Shown here: one piece after another, positions 21,039 to 21,488 of the stretch
Numbering within the stretch: position 1 is the first letter of the stretch
Layout of the letters: the number at the start of each line of letters is the position of its first letter
Virus record (IMG/VR): IMGVR_UViG_3300033148_001175
Span: 1-21,488 of that record
Strand: one strand, 5' to 3'
Source: a virus
Length of the DNA: 21,488 nucleotides
Position numbers and translations under genes: made by a program
The notes under the pieces: generated by a model
The model's input: only the letters and a program-made list of their open reading frames with translations
Database searches by the model: none
What the model was told of the DNA's origin: nothing

Positions 21039-21425
21039 TTAGTTGTTTAACAATTCTGGGTTTTCATGGATATTACCTATAACCTCGCTAATATTCCTAC
21101 CAGAAGTATCAGTGATAAATTCAGTTAGATTATCACAAGTGGTTCCCTCTGCATGAAAACCTCCCTTACTAGCCCAAATTATTTTTTTAATATGTGTTGT
21201 ATAATGCTCCATGAATCTAGTTGTTGTACTGACAATATCTCCCTCGTAAATCTCCGTTCCGTTCTTATCCTTAAGTCCTGTGTATTGCATTAGTATAGCA
21301 CCTTCTAGAAAATCCCCGTTAAGGGTGTATACTTCTCCGTTAGAATCAACCGTGAAATTGTCATAAGTTATTTCTTTTAGGTCAGGAATCCATGCCCTGA
21401 ACTTTATTTCTCTTTTCTGTCTCAT
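21039..21425 (-). CDS. YopX-family protein
   Basis: 128 aa. The signatures REIKFRAWIPDLKEIT at the start, MQYTGLKDKNGTEIYEGDIV in the centre and EVIGNIHENPELL at the end match the YopX family (named after B. subtilis phage SPbeta YopX), found widely in phages of many hosts. The family's biochemical function is not established; the fold is mostly beta. It overlaps the upstream partial gene through ATGA and precedes the 51-aa gene. Confidence 0.88.
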   Translation of the reverse strand: MRQKREIKFRAWIPDLKEITYDNFTVDSNGEVYTLNGDFLEGAILMQYTGLKDKNGTEIYEGDIVSTTTRFMEHYTTHIKKIIWASKGGFHAEGTTCDNLTEFITDTSGRNISEVIGNIHENPELLNN

Positions 21426-21488
21426 TTTAGTATTTCTTTAATTCTATTAAACTCTTCGTTGCTAACCTCGCGAGTTTCTCCGTCTATA
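21422..21488 (-). CDS. C-terminus of a gene running off the right edge
   Basis: A minus-strand frame enters the window at 21488 and reads IDGETREVSNEEFNRIKEIL before TGA at 21422-21424, which overlaps the ATG of the YopX gene. Only about 21 residues are visible, mostly helical and charged. It is placed as the preceding gene of the same operon. Confidence 0.6.
   Translation of the reverse strand, partial: IDGETREVSNEEFNRIKEILK

Noticed and set aside
1-21488. CRISPR array, insertion sequence or integrase
   Set aside because: No array of spaced repeats, no transposase or recombinase motif and no terminal inverted repeats were seen on either strand.

Overview
The window looks like part of a tailed double-stranded DNA phage genome infecting a member of the Bacteroidetes, most probably a crAss-like phage (Crassvirales) or a close relative. 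This rests on the AT-rich composition, promoters of the Bacteroidetes TTG/TAnnTTTG type, and the order of large terminase (784 aa), portal (814 aa), an acidic scaffold-like protein (395 aa), major capsid protein (about 489 codons), then neck and virion proteins, with an IHF/HU-like protein and a winged-helix protein at the head of the block. Family placement is inferred from protein reading and gene order; no database search was possible.

Right to left on the minus strand. From 21488 to 19441 lies a string of very small, overlapping accessory genes (YopX family and unknowns, several only 26-57 aa), closed by a strong terminator at 19385-19414. Next is a minus-strand tRNA cluster (Pro, Phe, Met, one aberrant tRNA-like gene, Cys, Gln), then a small gene behind a near-leaderless promoter. 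A plus-strand island at 17171-18573 holds four small genes ending in a LamG/concanavalin-like protein. It reads like an exchangeable virion-decoration locus and faces a divergent promoter region.

From 17085 to 15234 come a HAD-like phosphatase, a glycine-linked fibre-like protein, a SET-domain protein and two membrane proteins (possible lysis genes). A 446-base gap (14788-15233) holds a candidate structured RNA, two hairpins and a good promoter at 14806-14837. That promoter drives the morphogenesis operon: winged-helix protein, unknown, IHF/HU-like protein, unknown, GroES-like co-chaperonin, full-length GroEL, zinc-ribbon protein, small-terminase candidate, TerL, portal, scaffold candidate, MCP, an unknown protein, a neck/ring-type protein and a beta-rich virion protein. 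The operon ends at a terminator at 137-167. Packaging, capsid building and a phage-encoded chaperonin pair are therefore in one transcription unit.

The most notable oddities are an in-frame TGA in the MCP gene with conserved-looking coding sequence after it, three unrelated pairs of exact direct repeats that each sit at gene 3' ends (portal/TerL, the two modules of the plus island, two right-end genes), the structured RNA candidate, and the chaperonin pair.
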